64,000 nt of DNA from VFBF01 sp033764865. Lineage in GTDB: Bacteria; Pseudomonadota; Alphaproteobacteria; Caulobacterales; Aquidulcibacteraceae. Shown here piece after piece: positions 19,318-28,065 of the stretch. Both the position numbers and the translations under genes were made by a program. Every line of letters starts with the position of its first letter. The first letter of the stretch is position 1. The notes below the pieces were generated by a model that did no database searches, was not told the origin of the DNA, and was given only the letters and a program-made list of their open reading frames with translations. The stretch spans positions 1-64,000 of the forward strand of contig JANRIM010000017.1 of NCBI GenBank assembly GCA_033764865.1. Reading direction: 5' to 3'.

Positions 19318-20541
19318 TCACAGGTCGAGCAGCATCCGCTCCGGATCCTCAAGGTTCTCCTTCACGCGGACGAGGAACGTCACCGCTTCCTTGCCGTCCA
19401 CCAGGCGGTGATCGTAGCTCAGCGCCAGGTACATCATCGGGCGGATCACGATCTGGCCGTTCGACACCACGGGGCGATCCTGGATCTTGTGCATGCCGAG
19501 GATGCCGGACTGCGGCGCGTTGAGGATCGGCGTGGACATGAGCGAGCCGTACACGCCGCCGTTGGAGATGGTGAACGTGGCGCCCTGCAGGTCCTCCAGC
19601 TTGAGCTGGCCGTCGCGGGCCTTCTTGCCGAGGGCGCCGATCTCCTGCTCCAGCGTCGCCATGGACTTCCTGTCCGCGTCGCGCACCACCGGCACCACGA
19701 GGCCCTTGTCGGTGCCGACGGCGATGCCGAGGTCGTAGTAGTTCTTGAAGACGATCTCGTCGCCCTCGATCTCGGCGTTGACGGAGGGCACTTCCTTCAG
19801 GGCGGTCACGCACGCCTTCACGAAGAAGCTCATGAAGCCAAGCTTCACGCCGTGCTTTTCCTCGAACTTGTCCTTGTAGCGGGCGCGCACCGCCATCACG
19901 GGGCTCATGTCGGCCTCGTTGAAGGTGGTCAGCATGGCGGCGGTGTTCTGCGCCTCCTTGAGGCGGCGCGCGATCGTGGCGCGCAGGCGCGTCATCTTCA
20001 CGCGCTCCTCGCGCGCGTCTGCGCGGCGCGGGGCGGCGGGCGGAGCCACGGGCGCCGGGGCGGGCGCGGATGCGGGCGCTGGCGCAGGAGTCGCCGCCGG
20101 CGCGATCGGCTTGGCGGCGAGGGCGGCGAGCGCATCCCCCTTGGTGACGCGGCCATCCTTGCCGGTGCCGGCGAGGCCGCTCACGGAGATCCCGTTTTCC
20201 GCCGCAAGGCGCTGGACGCTGGGCGGCGCCGGCGCGGCGGCCGGCGCGGGTTGCTGCGCCTTGGCCGCGGGCGCGGCGGCGGCCGGCTTCGACGCAGCCC
20301 GCGCGGCGCCGGCGCCGAGACGGCCCAGCAGCGCGCCGATCTCCACCGTCGCGCCCTCCGCGGCGACGATCTCGCCCAGCGTGCCGGCTTCCGGCGCGGA
20401 CACCTCCACGGACACCTTGTCCGTCTCCAGCTCCACGAGCGTCTCATCCTTTGCGACTGCATCGCCCGGCTGCTTCAGCCACTTGGCGACGGTCGCCTCC
20501 GTCACGGACTCGCCCAGCGTGGGCACCACGATATCGGTCAT
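19318..20541 (-). CDS. sucB: 2-oxoglutarate dehydrogenase E2 (dihydrolipoyl succinyltransferase)
   Basis: Core of the 2-oxoglutarate dehydrogenase complex; moves the succinyl group from the lipoyl arm to CoA. 407 residues: an N-terminal lipoyl domain with ETDKVSVEV (lipoyl Lys near residue 43), an Ala/Pro-rich linker, the E3-binding domain (VQRLAAENGISVSGLAGTGK), a second Ala/Pro linker and the catalytic domain ending SYDHRLVDGKEAVTFLV with the active-site His. The ATG follows the sucA stop by 2 bases, so the two are co-translated. Confidence 0.97.
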   Translation of the reverse strand: MTDIVVPTLGESVTEATVAKWLKQPGDAVAKDETLVELETDKVSVEVSAPEAGTLGEIVAAEGATVEIGALLGRLGAGAARAASKPAAAAPAAKAQQPAPAAAPAPPSVQRLAAENGISVSGLAGTGKDGRVTKGDALAALAAKPIAPAATPAPAPASAPAPAPVAPPAAPRRADAREERVKMTRLRATIARRLKEAQNTAAMLTTFNEADMSPVMAVRARYKDKFEEKHGVKLGFMSFFVKACVTALKEVPSVNAEIEGDEIVFKNYYDLGIAVGTDKGLVVPVVRDADRKSMATLEQEIGALGKKARDGQLKLEDLQGATFTISNGGVYGSLMSTPILNAPQSGILGMHKIQDRPVVSNGQIVIRPMMYLALSYDHRLVDGKEAVTFLVRVKENLEDPERMLLDL

Positions 20542-20543
20542 GT

Positions 20544-23500
20544 TCAGCTCGCCTGTGCTTGACTTTGCGGGGCCTGACTGGAGGCGCCCAGCGCGTCTTC
20601 GAGAAACGTCTCGAGTTCCTTCTGGTGTTTCGACATGAGGCCCGCCGCCGTCGACGCCGACGCGGGCCGTCCGGCGTAGCGCGCGCGCTTGGCCTTCACG
20701 TCCATCCGCTCGAGCGTGAGCTCAAGCCATGCGTCCACGTGCGTCCAGCCGCCCATGTTCTTCGGCTCTTCCTGGCACCACACGATCTCCGCGTTGGGAA
20801 ACCGTTGCAGTTCGGCGGTGAGGGACTTGAAGGGCCACGGATACAGTTGCTCCAACCGCAGCAGGCAGATGTCGTCCAGACCGCGCTTTTCGCGTTCCTC
20901 CAGCAGGTCGTAGTAGACCTTGCCCGAGCACAGCACGACGCGGCGGATGTCGGCGTCCGGCCGCAGGCGGATGGTGGTGAGCCCGTTGTCGAGGTGGGCG
21001 TCGGCGTCGTCCCAAAGCACGCGGTGGAACGAGGCGCCTGGCCCCATGTCCTTCAGCGTGGAGACGCAGCGCTTGTGGCGCAGGAGGGACTTGGGCGTCA
21101 TCACGATCAGCGGCTTGCGGAACGGGCGGTGCAGCTGGCGGCGCAGGGCGTGGAAGTAGTTGGCGGGCGTCGAGCAGTTGACGACCTGGATGTTGTCCTC
21201 CGCGCAGGCCTGGAGGAAGCGCTCCAGCCGCGCCGAAGAGTGCTCCGGCCCCTGCCCTTCATAGCCGTGCGGCAGCAGCATCACGAGGCCAGACATCCTG
21301 AGCCACTTGCGCTCCCCCGAGGAGATGAACTGGTCGATCACCACCTGGGCGCCGTTCACGAAGTCGCCGAACTGGGCCTCCCACAGCGTGAGCGTGTTCG
21401 GCGCCGCCAGCGAGTAGCCGTACTCGTAGCCGAGCACCGCTTCTTCCGAGAGCAGCGAATCGATCACCTCGTAGTGGGCCTGGCCGGGGCGGATGTTGTT
21501 GAGCGGCGTGTAGCGCTCCTCGGTCGTCTGGTCGACGAAGTGGGAATGACGCTGGCTGAAGGTGCCGCGGCAGGAATCCTGGCCGGAAAGCCGCACAGGG
21601 AAGCCCTCGTCCAGCAGCGTCGCGAACGCGAGGTGTTCGGCGGTGGCCCAGTCGATCCCCTCGCCCGCGTCGATCGCCTTGCGGCGGCCCTCGATGACGC
21701 GCGCCAGCGTCTTGTGCATGTCCACGTTGGACGGGATTTCGGTGATACGGCGACCGATGGCGCGCAGCTTGTCCACGGCGACGCCCGTCTCGCCGCGGCG
21801 CTCCTCGTCGCCGGGCAGGCCGAGGCCCGACCAGACGCCGTCCAGCCAGTCCGCCTTGTTGGGGCGGTATTCCTTGCCGGCCTCGAACTCCGCCTCCAGG
21901 AAGGTCTCGAACGCGCTGACCCAGCCGTCCACCTCCGCCTGGCTCACGGTGCCGTTGGACAGGAGCTTGCGTGCGTAGATTTCGCGGACCGGAGGCTGGT
22001 CCTTGATCTTCTTGTACATCAGCGGCTGCGTGAACGAGGGATCGTCGCCCTCGTTGTGACCGAACCGCCGGTAGCAGAACATGTCGATGACCACGTCCTT
22101 GCCGAATTCCTGGCGGTACTCCGTGGCGATCTTGGTGGCGTAGACCACCGCCTCGGGATCGTCCCCGTTCACATGGAAGATCGGCGCCTGCACCATGAGC
22201 GCCACATCCGAAGGATACGGGCTGGAGCGGGAGTACCGCGGGCTGGTGGTGAAGCCGATCTGGTTGTTGATGATGAAGTGCACCGTGCCGCCCGTGCGGT
22301 AGCCGCGCAGGCCCGACAGCGCGAAGCACTCCGCCACGACGCCCTGCCCCGCGAAGGCTGCGTCGCCGTGGATCAGCAGCGGCATCACGCGGGCGCGAAG
22401 GTCGAACAGCTCCTTGTCGTTTTCCTTGTGCGTCTGCCGGGAGGCCTGCTTTGCGCGCGCCTTGCCGAGCACGACCGGGTTGACGATCTCCAGGTGCGAC
22501 GGGTTGGCCGTCAGCGACAGGTGCACGGCGTGGCCGTCGAACGTACGGTCCGAGGAGGCGCCCATGTGGTACTTCACGTCGCCGGAGCCCATCAGGTCCT
22601 CCGGGTTCGCCGAGCCGCCGCGGAACTCGTGGAAGATCACGCGGTAGGGCTTGCCCATCACGGCGGCCAGCACGTTCAGGCGGCCGCGGTGCGCCATGCC
22701 GAGGACGATGTCCTCCACGCCGTAGGCGCCGCCGCGCTTGATCACCTGCTCCAGCGCCGGGATCATCGCCTCGCCGCCGTCCAGACCGAACCGCTTGGTG
22801 CCGGGATAGCGCTTGTGCAGGAAGCGTTCGAACGTCTCGCCCTCGATCAGCTTCTTCAGGATCGCCTTCTTGCCCTCGACGGTGAAGCTGATCTCCTTGT
22901 CGGGGCCTTCGATGCGCTGCTGGATCCACGCCTTCTCGCGCGGATCGGTGATGTGCATGAATTCGACGCCCAGGTTGCCGCAGTAGGTGCGGCGCAGGAT
23001 GTCGAGCATCTGGCGGACGGTCGCCGTCTCCAGGCCAAGCACGTTGTCGATGAAGATCGGACGATCCATGTCGTCGGGGCCGAAGCCGTAGTCGGCGGGG
23101 TCGAGGCCGTCCACCGGGCCCTTGGTCTCGATGCCGAGGGGGTCAAGCTGGGCGGCGAGGTGGCCGCGGGTGCGGTAGGCGCGGATCAGCATCAGCGCCT
23201 TGACGCTGTCGCGCGCAGCCTGCTCGATCACCGCCTTCGTCGGCGTCGCCGCGCCGGGCGGGAGCTCGGCGTTGGCGCGGACCTCGATCTTCTTGGCGAG
23301 TTTGGGCTCCAGCGCGGCCCAGTTGCCGTCGAGCAGCGCGGTGATTTCCGAAGGCTTGGGATTGGCGATGCCGGGCTTCGCCCACGACGGGCCTTTCAGC
23401 GCGGCGGCGTCGCCCATCTCGGCGAAGAACGTTCGCCACGACGCATCCACCGACTGGGGATCGTCCAGGAAGCGGGCGTGCATCTGTTCGATGAAGAGGG

Positions 23501-23570
23501 CGTTGGCGCCGTCGAGGAAGCTGGTTTCCAGGAACGCCGAGTTGGAAATGCCGCGGGCGCCGTCGGCCAT
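20544..23570 (-). CDS. sucA: 2-oxoglutarate dehydrogenase E1 component
   Basis: Thiamine-diphosphate enzyme that decarboxylates 2-oxoglutarate in the TCA cycle. 1008 residues, usual length. Visible hallmarks are the N-terminal SFLDGANALFIEQMHARFL, HKRYPGTKRFGLDGGEAMIP, the thiamine-binding GMAHRGRLNVLAAVMGK and HGDAAFAGQGVVAECF, NNQIGFTTSP and LSGQDSCRGTFSQRHS. A -10-like TATATG lies on the minus strand near 23625-23620 and a perfect palindrome about 28 bases further upstream, so sucA-sucB probably has a promoter separate from sucD. Confidence 0.98.
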   Translation of the reverse strand: MADGARGISNSAFLETSFLDGANALFIEQMHARFLDDPQSVDASWRTFFAEMGDAAALKGPSWAKPGIANPKPSEITALLDGNWAALEPKLAKKIEVRANAELPPGAATPTKAVIEQAARDSVKALMLIRAYRTRGHLAAQLDPLGIETKGPVDGLDPADYGFGPDDMDRPIFIDNVLGLETATVRQMLDILRRTYCGNLGVEFMHITDPREKAWIQQRIEGPDKEISFTVEGKKAILKKLIEGETFERFLHKRYPGTKRFGLDGGEAMIPALEQVIKRGGAYGVEDIVLGMAHRGRLNVLAAVMGKPYRVIFHEFRGGSANPEDLMGSGDVKYHMGASSDRTFDGHAVHLSLTANPSHLEIVNPVVLGKARAKQASRQTHKENDKELFDLRARVMPLLIHGDAAFAGQGVVAECFALSGLRGYRTGGTVHFIINNQIGFTTSPRYSRSSPYPSDVALMVQAPIFHVNGDDPEAVVYATKIATEYRQEFGKDVVIDMFCYRRFGHNEGDDPSFTQPLMYKKIKDQPPVREIYARKLLSNGTVSQAEVDGWVSAFETFLEAEFEAGKEYRPNKADWLDGVWSGLGLPGDEERRGETGVAVDKLRAIGRRITEIPSNVDMHKTLARVIEGRRKAIDAGEGIDWATAEHLAFATLLDEGFPVRLSGQDSCRGTFSQRHSHFVDQTTEERYTPLNNIRPGQAHYEVIDSLLSEEAVLGYEYGYSLAAPNTLTLWEAQFGDFVNGAQVVIDQFISSGERKWLRMSGLVMLLPHGYEGQGPEHSSARLERFLQACAEDNIQVVNCSTPANYFHALRRQLHRPFRKPLIVMTPKSLLRHKRCVSTLKDMGPGASFHRVLWDDADAHLDNGLTTIRLRPDADIRRVVLCSGKVYYDLLEEREKRGLDDICLLRLEQLYPWPFKSLTAELQRFPNAEIVWCQEEPKNMGGWTHVDAWLELTLERMDVKAKRARYAGRPASASTAAGLMSKHQKELETFLEDALGASSQAPQSQAQAS

Positions 23571-23653
23571 GGAGATCGGTCCTTACAAATCGAGTTCGTC
23601 ACGCGGAGCGTCGGGGCCACATATAGGGCGGTTTCGGCCGCTGCGCTTCACCA

Positions 23654-23665
23654 AATACGCGTATT
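23654..23665. promoter_or_regulatory. Perfect 12-bp palindrome upstream of sucA, candidate operator
   Basis: AATACGCGTATT reads identically on both strands. It lies 84 bases before the sucA ATG and 28 bases upstream of a TATATG element that could be the -10 of a sucA promoter. The binding protein is unknown and the function is inference. Confidence 0.35.
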
Positions 23666-23724
23666 CGATCCACGGCGTCACATGCCGGCCCGCAAAGCTT
23701 GCATGCGGGAACGCGCCCCGCCCC

Positions 23725-24612
23725 TCACGCGCCTTTCAACAACTCCGCCATCGTCCGCCCCAGCGCGGCGGGATGCGGGGCGACCCGGATGCCGGCGGCC
23801 TCCATGGCCGCGATCTTGGATTCCGCATCGCCCTTGCCCCCGGAGATGATGGCCCCGGCGTGTCCCATGCGCCGCCCGGGCGGGGCGGTGCGGCCGGCGA
23901 TGAAACCCACCGTCGGCTTCCTGCGGCCCTTCTTCGCCTCGTCGGCCAGGAACTGGGCGGCGTCCTCCTCGGCCGACCCGCCGATCTCGCCGATCATCAC
24001 GATGGACGTGGTCTCCGGGTCCGCCAGGAACATCTCCAGCATGTCGATGAACTCCGTGCCTTTCACGGGATCGCCGCCGATGCCCACCGCCGTCGTCTGG
24101 CCGAGGCCCTCGTTGGTGGTCTGGAACACGGCCTCATAGGTCAGCGTGCCGGAGCGCGAGACGATGCCCACGTGGCCCTTGGAGAAGATCGACCCCGGCA
24201 TGATGCCGATCTTGCACTCGTTGGGCGTCAGCACGCCCGGGCAGTTGGGCCCGATGAGGCGGGATTTCGACGTCGAGAGCCTAGCCTTCACACGCACCAT
24301 GTCGAGCACGGGGATGCCCTCCGTGATGCACACGATGAGCGGGATCTCGGCGTCGATGGCTTCCTCGATCGCCGCGGCGGCGCCGGGCGGGGGCACGTAA
24401 ATCACGGTGGCGTCGGCGCCGGCCTTGTCGCGCGCTTCCGCCACGGAGTTGAAGATGGGAAGGCCAAGGTGCGTCCCCCCGCCCTTCCCGGGGCTGACGC
24501 CCCCGGTCATTTTCGTGCCGTAGGCGATGGCCTGCTCGGAGTGGAAGGTGCCGTTCTTGCCGGTGAAGCCCTGGCAAATGACCCGGGTGGACGCGTTCAC
24601 GAGAATGGACAT
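23725..24612 (-). CDS. sucD: Succinyl-CoA ligase subunit alpha
   Basis: CoA-binding subunit with the phosphorylated histidine of succinyl-CoA synthetase. 295 residues from ATG 24612 (MSILVNASTRVICQGFTGKN). The CoA-binding Rossmann part, IVCITEGIPVLDM, the conserved GPNCPGVLTP, and the phospho-His motif GRRMGHAGAIISGGKGDA are present. Open frame upstream of the ATG has no family sequence. Its usual partner sucC is not adjacent: it lies 4.1 kb upstream on the same strand at 28751-29944, with unrelated genes between. Confidence 0.96.
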   Translation of the reverse strand: MSILVNASTRVICQGFTGKNGTFHSEQAIAYGTKMTGGVSPGKGGGTHLGLPIFNSVAEARDKAGADATVIYVPPPGAAAAIEEAIDAEIPLIVCITEGIPVLDMVRVKARLSTSKSRLIGPNCPGVLTPNECKIGIMPGSIFSKGHVGIVSRSGTLTYEAVFQTTNEGLGQTTAVGIGGDPVKGTEFIDMLEMFLADPETTSIVMIGEIGGSAEEDAAQFLADEAKKGRRKPTVGFIAGRTAPPGRRMGHAGAIISGGKGDAESKIAAMEAAGIRVAPHPAALGRTMAELLKGA

Positions 24613-24928
24613 GGAGATCGAGCCGCCAGCGCTGAGGGGAGAATTCGCGGGGCGTTCGTAGCGCAGCGCGCACGAAAGGCAAACCCGCCGGCCAAGAGCT
24701 GAAAGCAACCGCCGTTGCGGGCTTCCGCCGCGTCAGATCACCGTTGCGTATTCGCAGGGCGCGCAAAAACACGCGCGATTACGGGGCGTTGGAAACGCGC
24801 ATGACAATGGCGCGACGCGCAGGCGACAGAGGATTCATCGTGCTGCGATCAGCCTGTCAAAGGAATCACCTACCCCCGCGCCGGTTCACGGCGGCGCCAA
24901 TGACCGCCGGTCACACCGGAGCGATCTC
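24613..24928. other. Divergent intergenic region sucD / UrcA-type gene
   Basis: 316 bases between sucD (minus) and the first UrcA-type gene (plus). It must hold promoters for both if the sucC-sucD split is real, but no clear -35/-10 pair was identified. No gene was recognised. A CGGAGCG ribosome site precedes the downstream ATG. Confidence 0.5.
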
Positions 24929-25339
24929 ATGAAGTCCATCCATCTCGCCCTCGCCGCCGCCTCGGCGACGCTCGCCATCGCCGGCGCCGCCGAAGCCCGT
25001 GACGTGGCGGTTTCCACCCGCGCCGTCGATTTCAGCGACGTCGCGTCCGTCGACGCGTTCCACCGCGACCTCGCGGACGCCGCCGCCGAAGCGTGCGCGG
25101 ACCAGGCCGCGCCGGGCGTCCTCGCGCTCACGCTGGAGCGCCAGTGTCGCCGCGACGCGCTGGACGCCGCCGTGGAGACCGTGAACCGCCCGCTGCTGAG
25201 CGCGCTGAACGACACGCTGGACGCACGTCTGCGTCTGAACCCCGCGCGACCGGCGCTGACCGATGCGCTGGTGGCCGACGTCCGGAGCCAGGTGCAGGAG
25301 CTGCGCGCGGAAGCGCCGGCCGGCAGCGTCGTCCGCTGA
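24929..25339 (+). CDS. Secreted UrcA-type protein 1
   Basis: A 136-residue small secreted protein resembling the UrcA family, which is abundant in Sphingomonadales and Caulobacterales and has no established function. Residues 1-23 (MKSIHLALAAASATLAIAGAAEA) are a Sec signal peptide with an A-x-A cleavage site. The mature part has the family pattern: beta-strand DVAVSTRAVDFSDV, then helices with one Cys each (AAEACADQ and ERQCRRDALDAAV) that could pair. The similarity is weaker than for the second copy at 25718, and the C-terminal tail (100-136) is extra. Pairing with that gene suggests an old tandem duplication. Confidence 0.7.
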   Translation: MKSIHLALAAASATLAIAGAAEARDVAVSTRAVDFSDVASVDAFHRDLADAAAEACADQAAPGVLALTLERQCRRDALDAAVETVNRPLLSALNDTLDARLRLNPARPALTDALVADVRSQVQELRAEAPAGSVVR

Positions 25340-25717
25340 CCCCATGGGCCTGTCGCGGTGCGCAGCGGCGCGCCGCGACGGCTTGCGGCCGCCCCCGACG
25401 CCGCGACCGAACCACGACTTCGGGCGTCCAACCGTCGCAAAACGGCGCCCGACGCCATCGCAAGCGGCAAGGGTTCGGGCGATTTCCCAAATGTAACGAA
25501 AAATTCACGGGGGCGCGGCGAGGCGCGCCGTGCGGCGGGGGCCTTGCGTCCCATGGCCTGCGCGCGCTGCGCCATCATCCGCCGACAAACTTTTTATAAG
25601 AGCCGGCGTTCCTCCTAGGATAATTCCCTTTTGTGACACCCGTATGACAGTTACAGTCACACGGACAAACGGCACAGCGCGCCGGTCCACGGCGCCGCGC
25701 CCAAAGGGAGCCTGAGC
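25340..25717. other. Intergenic region between the two UrcA-type genes
   Basis: 378 bases. It becomes AT-richer after 25560 (ACAAACTTTTTATAAGAG) and contains overlapping inverted and direct repeats of TGACA/TGTCA type at 25631-25663, described under the Pho-box entry. No protein gene was recognised. It is probably the promoter region of the second UrcA-type gene. Confidence 0.5.
25633..25650 (-). promoter_or_regulatory. Pho-box-like direct repeat
   Basis: On the minus strand the sequence reads CTGTCAT-ACGG-GTGTCAC: two 7-mers spaced by 4 bases, one identical to the PhoB consensus CTGTCAT and the other one base away from CTGTCAC. A further partly palindromic TGACAGTTACAGTCA overlaps it at 25645-25659. 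It lies 68 bases before the UrcA-type gene at 25718. Binding by PhoB is inference. Confidence 0.35.
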
Positions 25718-26074
25718 ATGATCCGTTCGACTGTCGCCGCCATTGCCCTCCTCGTCGCCGCCGGCGCGCCGGCCGTGGCCGAGGAGCGTCCCGTCGCCGA
25801 TGCCGCATCGGAAAGCCGCGCCACCTCCGTCCGGCAGCACGACCTCGACCTCACCAGCGAGCGCGGCGCCGCCGCCATGCTGATGCGTCTGGAACGGGCG
25901 GCCCAAGCGGTGTGCGATGCGCCCGAAGTGAACCGCCCGTCGCCGGCGGCGCGGCGCGCCATGGCGGCCTGCCGCCGCGATGCGGTGGCGGAGGCGGTGA
26001 AGCTGCTCGACGCGCCGTTGCTGACGCAGCTGCACCGCGACGGCGGCGTGACGCAGACCGCGTACACGCGCTAG
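25718..26074 (+). CDS. Secreted UrcA-family protein 2
   Basis: 118 residues with a signal peptide (MIRSTVAAIALLVAAGAPAV, cleaved after AVAEE region) and a good UrcA-type mature domain: SVRQHDLDLTSERGAAAMLM, RLERAAQAVCDAP and AACRRDAVAEAVKLL, with the two family cysteines. Members are small periplasmic or secreted proteins of unknown role. The SD AAAGGGAG lies 7-8 bases upstream of the ATG. An upstream Pho-box-like repeat hints at phosphate control, untested. Confidence 0.82.
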   Translation: MIRSTVAAIALLVAAGAPAVAEERPVADAASESRATSVRQHDLDLTSERGAAAMLMRLERAAQAVCDAPEVNRPSPAARRAMAACRRDAVAEAVKLLDAPLLTQLHRDGGVTQTAYTR

Positions 26075-26099
26075 CGCCCCGGCAACGGCGGGGCGGCGG

Positions 26100-26528
26100 C
26101 TAAGGCGCGCGCCGCCCCATCCCGTCGCGCAGCGCGGTGACGGCGATCGCCAGCAGCGCGGCGTGAAAAAGCACCGAAATCCACTCAAGGCCCGAAAGGC
26201 GCCAGAGCGCGCCGGCGACGCCGGCCATGGCCGCCACGGACCCTGCGTAAACGCCCGTGACCGCCCAGGAGGCCGGTTGGCCGAAGCGCCACCAGACTGC
26301 GAGGCCCGCGGCGAGCGCGATGGCCGCCTTAAGCACCGCCATGCCGCGCAGCAGCCGCGCGAGATCGGGATCGGCGGCGAGCGCGCGCGCCGGCTGCCCC
26401 AGGGCGAACGCCAGCGTCACCGCCAGCGCGACGCCCGCAACGAGCGCGCCGCGCCGGATGACCGGAGCGCGAAGCCCGACCGATGGCCCCGCCCGCGGCC
26501 GGGCCGGCATGTCCGTGAAGATCGCCAT
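26100..26528 (-). CDS. Small predicted membrane protein
   Basis: 142 residues, about four hydrophobic helices (ALVAGVALAVTLAFALG, AVLKAAIALAAGLAVWW, WAVTGVYAGSVAAMAGVAG and WISVLFHAALLAIAVTAL). No family was recognised. It begins at ATG 26528 (MAIFTDMPARPR) or at ATG 26510. It converges on the UrcA gene (26 bases) and is divergent from the M48 lipoprotein gene. Confidence 0.7.
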   Translation of the reverse strand: MAIFTDMPARPRAGPSVGLRAPVIRRGALVAGVALAVTLAFALGQPARALAADPDLARLLRGMAVLKAAIALAAGLAVWWRFGQPASWAVTGVYAGSVAAMAGVAGALWRLSGLEWISVLFHAALLAIAVTALRDGMGRRAP

Positions 26529-26566
26529 GCGCTCAGTCTAGCGGATTTTCTCCGCGACCGCACGGT

Positions 26567-26593
26567 TTGACGCGCGCGCGGACTTCCTATCTA
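26567..26593 (+). promoter_or_regulatory. Candidate promoter giving a leaderless M48 mRNA
   Basis: TTGACG (26567-26572) and TATCTA (26588-26593) are 15 bases apart, somewhat short. The -10 ends 6 bases before the ATG at 26600, so transcription would start at or next to the start codon. That fits the absence of a Shine-Dalgarno sequence; leaderless genes are frequent in Caulobacter relatives. Confidence 0.4.
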
Positions 26594-26599
26594 GCGCCC

Positions 26600-27367
26600 A
26601 TGACGCCGCCGCTCGACCGCCGCCGCCTTTTGGCCCTGTTCGCCGGGACGCTGGCGTTTCCCGCCGCCTGCTCGGAGAATCCCGCCACCGGTCGCCGCCA
26701 GCTCGCGCTCGTCTCCGACGAGATGCTGGCGCAGATGGCGCAGACCGCCTGGGCCGACATCCTGCGCCAGACGCCCCGCGCGCCGGACGCGGGGCTCCAG
26801 CGGCGCCTGGAGGCCATCGGCGCGCGCGTGGTGTCCGCCGCCGGCGTGGCGCAGGGCGACTGGGAGTTCGTGGTGTTCGACAGCCCGGAGATCAACGCCT
26901 TCGTGCTGCCGGGCGGCAAGGTCGGGTTCTTCCGCGGCCTCATGGACCTTGCTGACGACGACGCCGCCATCGCCGCGGTGATGGGGCACGAGGTGGGGCA
27001 CGTATCGGCGCGGCACGCGGCGGAGCGCATGACCCAGCAGCTCGCCGTGCAGGCGGGTATGACGGTGGCGTCCATCGCGCTGTCGGAGAGCCTTGGCCAG
27101 TATGCCGACGAAGCCGCCGCCGCGCTGGGTGCGGGCCTCATCTACGGCGTGGTGCTGCCCTACTCCCGCACCCACGAGTTCGAGGCCGACCGCCTCGGCG
27201 TGCGCTACATGGCCGACGCCGACTATCCCCCCACCGCCGCGCTCACGTTCTGGCAGGCCATGATCGCGCGCAACGCCGACCGCCCGCAGCCGCTGGAGTT
27301 CCTCTCAACGCACCCGGCGGACGAGGACCGGCTGGCCGCGCTGCAGGCGGAGATCGCGAAGCTGTGA
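26600..27367 (+). CDS. M48-family metalloprotease, predicted lipoprotein
   Basis: Zinc endopeptidase of the BepA/LoiP-like M48 group, which works in the envelope on misassembled proteins. 255 residues. The N-terminus combines an RRRLLALF basic stretch with a lipobox ending FPAAC (Cys24), so export as a lipoprotein, perhaps by Tat, is predicted. Directly after the Cys comes the family hallmark NPATGRRQL. The catalytic motif is GHEVGH (His130, Glu131, His134) and the third ligand is in THEFEADRLG; the later LEFLSTHPADEDRL is also typical. It lacks the TPR domain of BepA, so it is the short LoiP-like type. Confidence 0.92.
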   Translation: MTPPLDRRRLLALFAGTLAFPAACSENPATGRRQLALVSDEMLAQMAQTAWADILRQTPRAPDAGLQRRLEAIGARVVSAAGVAQGDWEFVVFDSPEINAFVLPGGKVGFFRGLMDLADDDAAIAAVMGHEVGHVSARHAAERMTQQLAVQAGMTVASIALSESLGQYADEAAAALGAGLIYGVVLPYSRTHEFEADRLGVRYMADADYPPTAALTFWQAMIARNADRPQPLEFLSTHPADEDRLAALQAEIAKL

Positions 27368-27376
27368 GGGGTGGGG

Positions 27377-27826
27377 TCAAGGCGCGCTTACGGGCGCATC
27401 CGGCCAGAAGCCGTCATCCATCACCTCCGCGAGGGTGAAGGGGTTGGTCTCTGGGAACGTCTCCGACGGAAGGTCGGTCTCTCCAACGGCGTCGATGCGC
27501 GCGGTCTCGTAGGCGCTGCCCAGCAGCTCATCCCGACGCGACTTGAGCCCCGGGTTACCATCGAGATGTCGCGCGATTTCGAGCCGCTCCCGACGGATGG
27601 TGGATTCCCAGCTGCGGCTACGCCGCTCGGGCTGGTAGGCCCATTTCAGCAGGTGCATCAGCAAGGTGATGTAGCGGCTGCGCAGCTCCGCCGCCTGGCT
27701 TTTCCCCACGCTCTCGATCTCCTCGGCGAGGTTGTCCCAATCGAGCTCATTGCTGGAGCGCCGGCGCAGCGCATCCGCCTGAGCGAGAGCCCACGTGTAG
27801 GCGTCGGTATCGTAGGTGGAGGTCAT
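27377..27826 (-). CDS. DUF29-family protein
   Basis: 149 residues; matches the DUF29 pattern: N-terminal YDTDAYTWALAQADALRR, LDWDNLAEEIESVGKSQ, then YITLLMHLLKWAYQPERRS followed by STIRRERLEI. DUF29 proteins are all-helical, widespread in cyanobacteria and alphaproteobacteria, of unknown function, and often near toxin-antitoxin genes. Here a fragment resembling a ParD/CopG antitoxin lies 31 bases upstream on the same strand, consistent with a decayed mobile cassette. Convergent with the M48 gene (9 bases). Confidence 0.88.
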   Translation of the reverse strand: MTSTYDTDAYTWALAQADALRRRSSNELDWDNLAEEIESVGKSQAAELRSRYITLLMHLLKWAYQPERRSRSWESTIRRERLEIARHLDGNPGLKSRRDELLGSAYETARIDAVGETDLPSETFPETNPFTLAEVMDDGFWPDAPVSAP

Positions 27827-27857
27827 CGCAGGATGATAGCCGATTTTCGGCGCAGCG

Positions 27858-27932
27858 TCATGCCGCCCTGCCCGCCGCGACTTCGGCGCGGGCCCAATCT
27901 TCGAGGTCCTTGGGGAGGGTGATGGCGGTCAT
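27858..27932 (-). pseudogene. Remnant of a ParD/CopG-type antitoxin
   Basis: ATG 27932 opens 24 codons, MTAITLPKDLEDWARAEVAA then GRAA and a TGA. That is the N-terminal beta-strand and first helix of ParD-like ribbon-helix-helix antitoxins (pattern ITLP-x-LE-W-x-x-V-x-x-GR). A full antitoxin would be about 80 residues, so this is truncated, with no toxin gene detected beside it. It lies at the left edge of a low-GC patch. Confidence 0.5.
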
Positions 27933-28065
27933 GTCCGAGACATGTAATGCGCATCGAGGGAGACATAACCGGTGTCTGTCCGCGAAAGATAGGGCGACCT
28001 AGCCCGCCACGAGAACAGATCGCGAATCGTGCAATATAGCACCGTCGTCGATTGAGGTTTCTTCC

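Noticed and set aside
20451..23849. 1132-codon open frame opposite sucA
   Set aside because: Shadow of sucA; no ribosome site, no recognisable domain, low-complexity composition.
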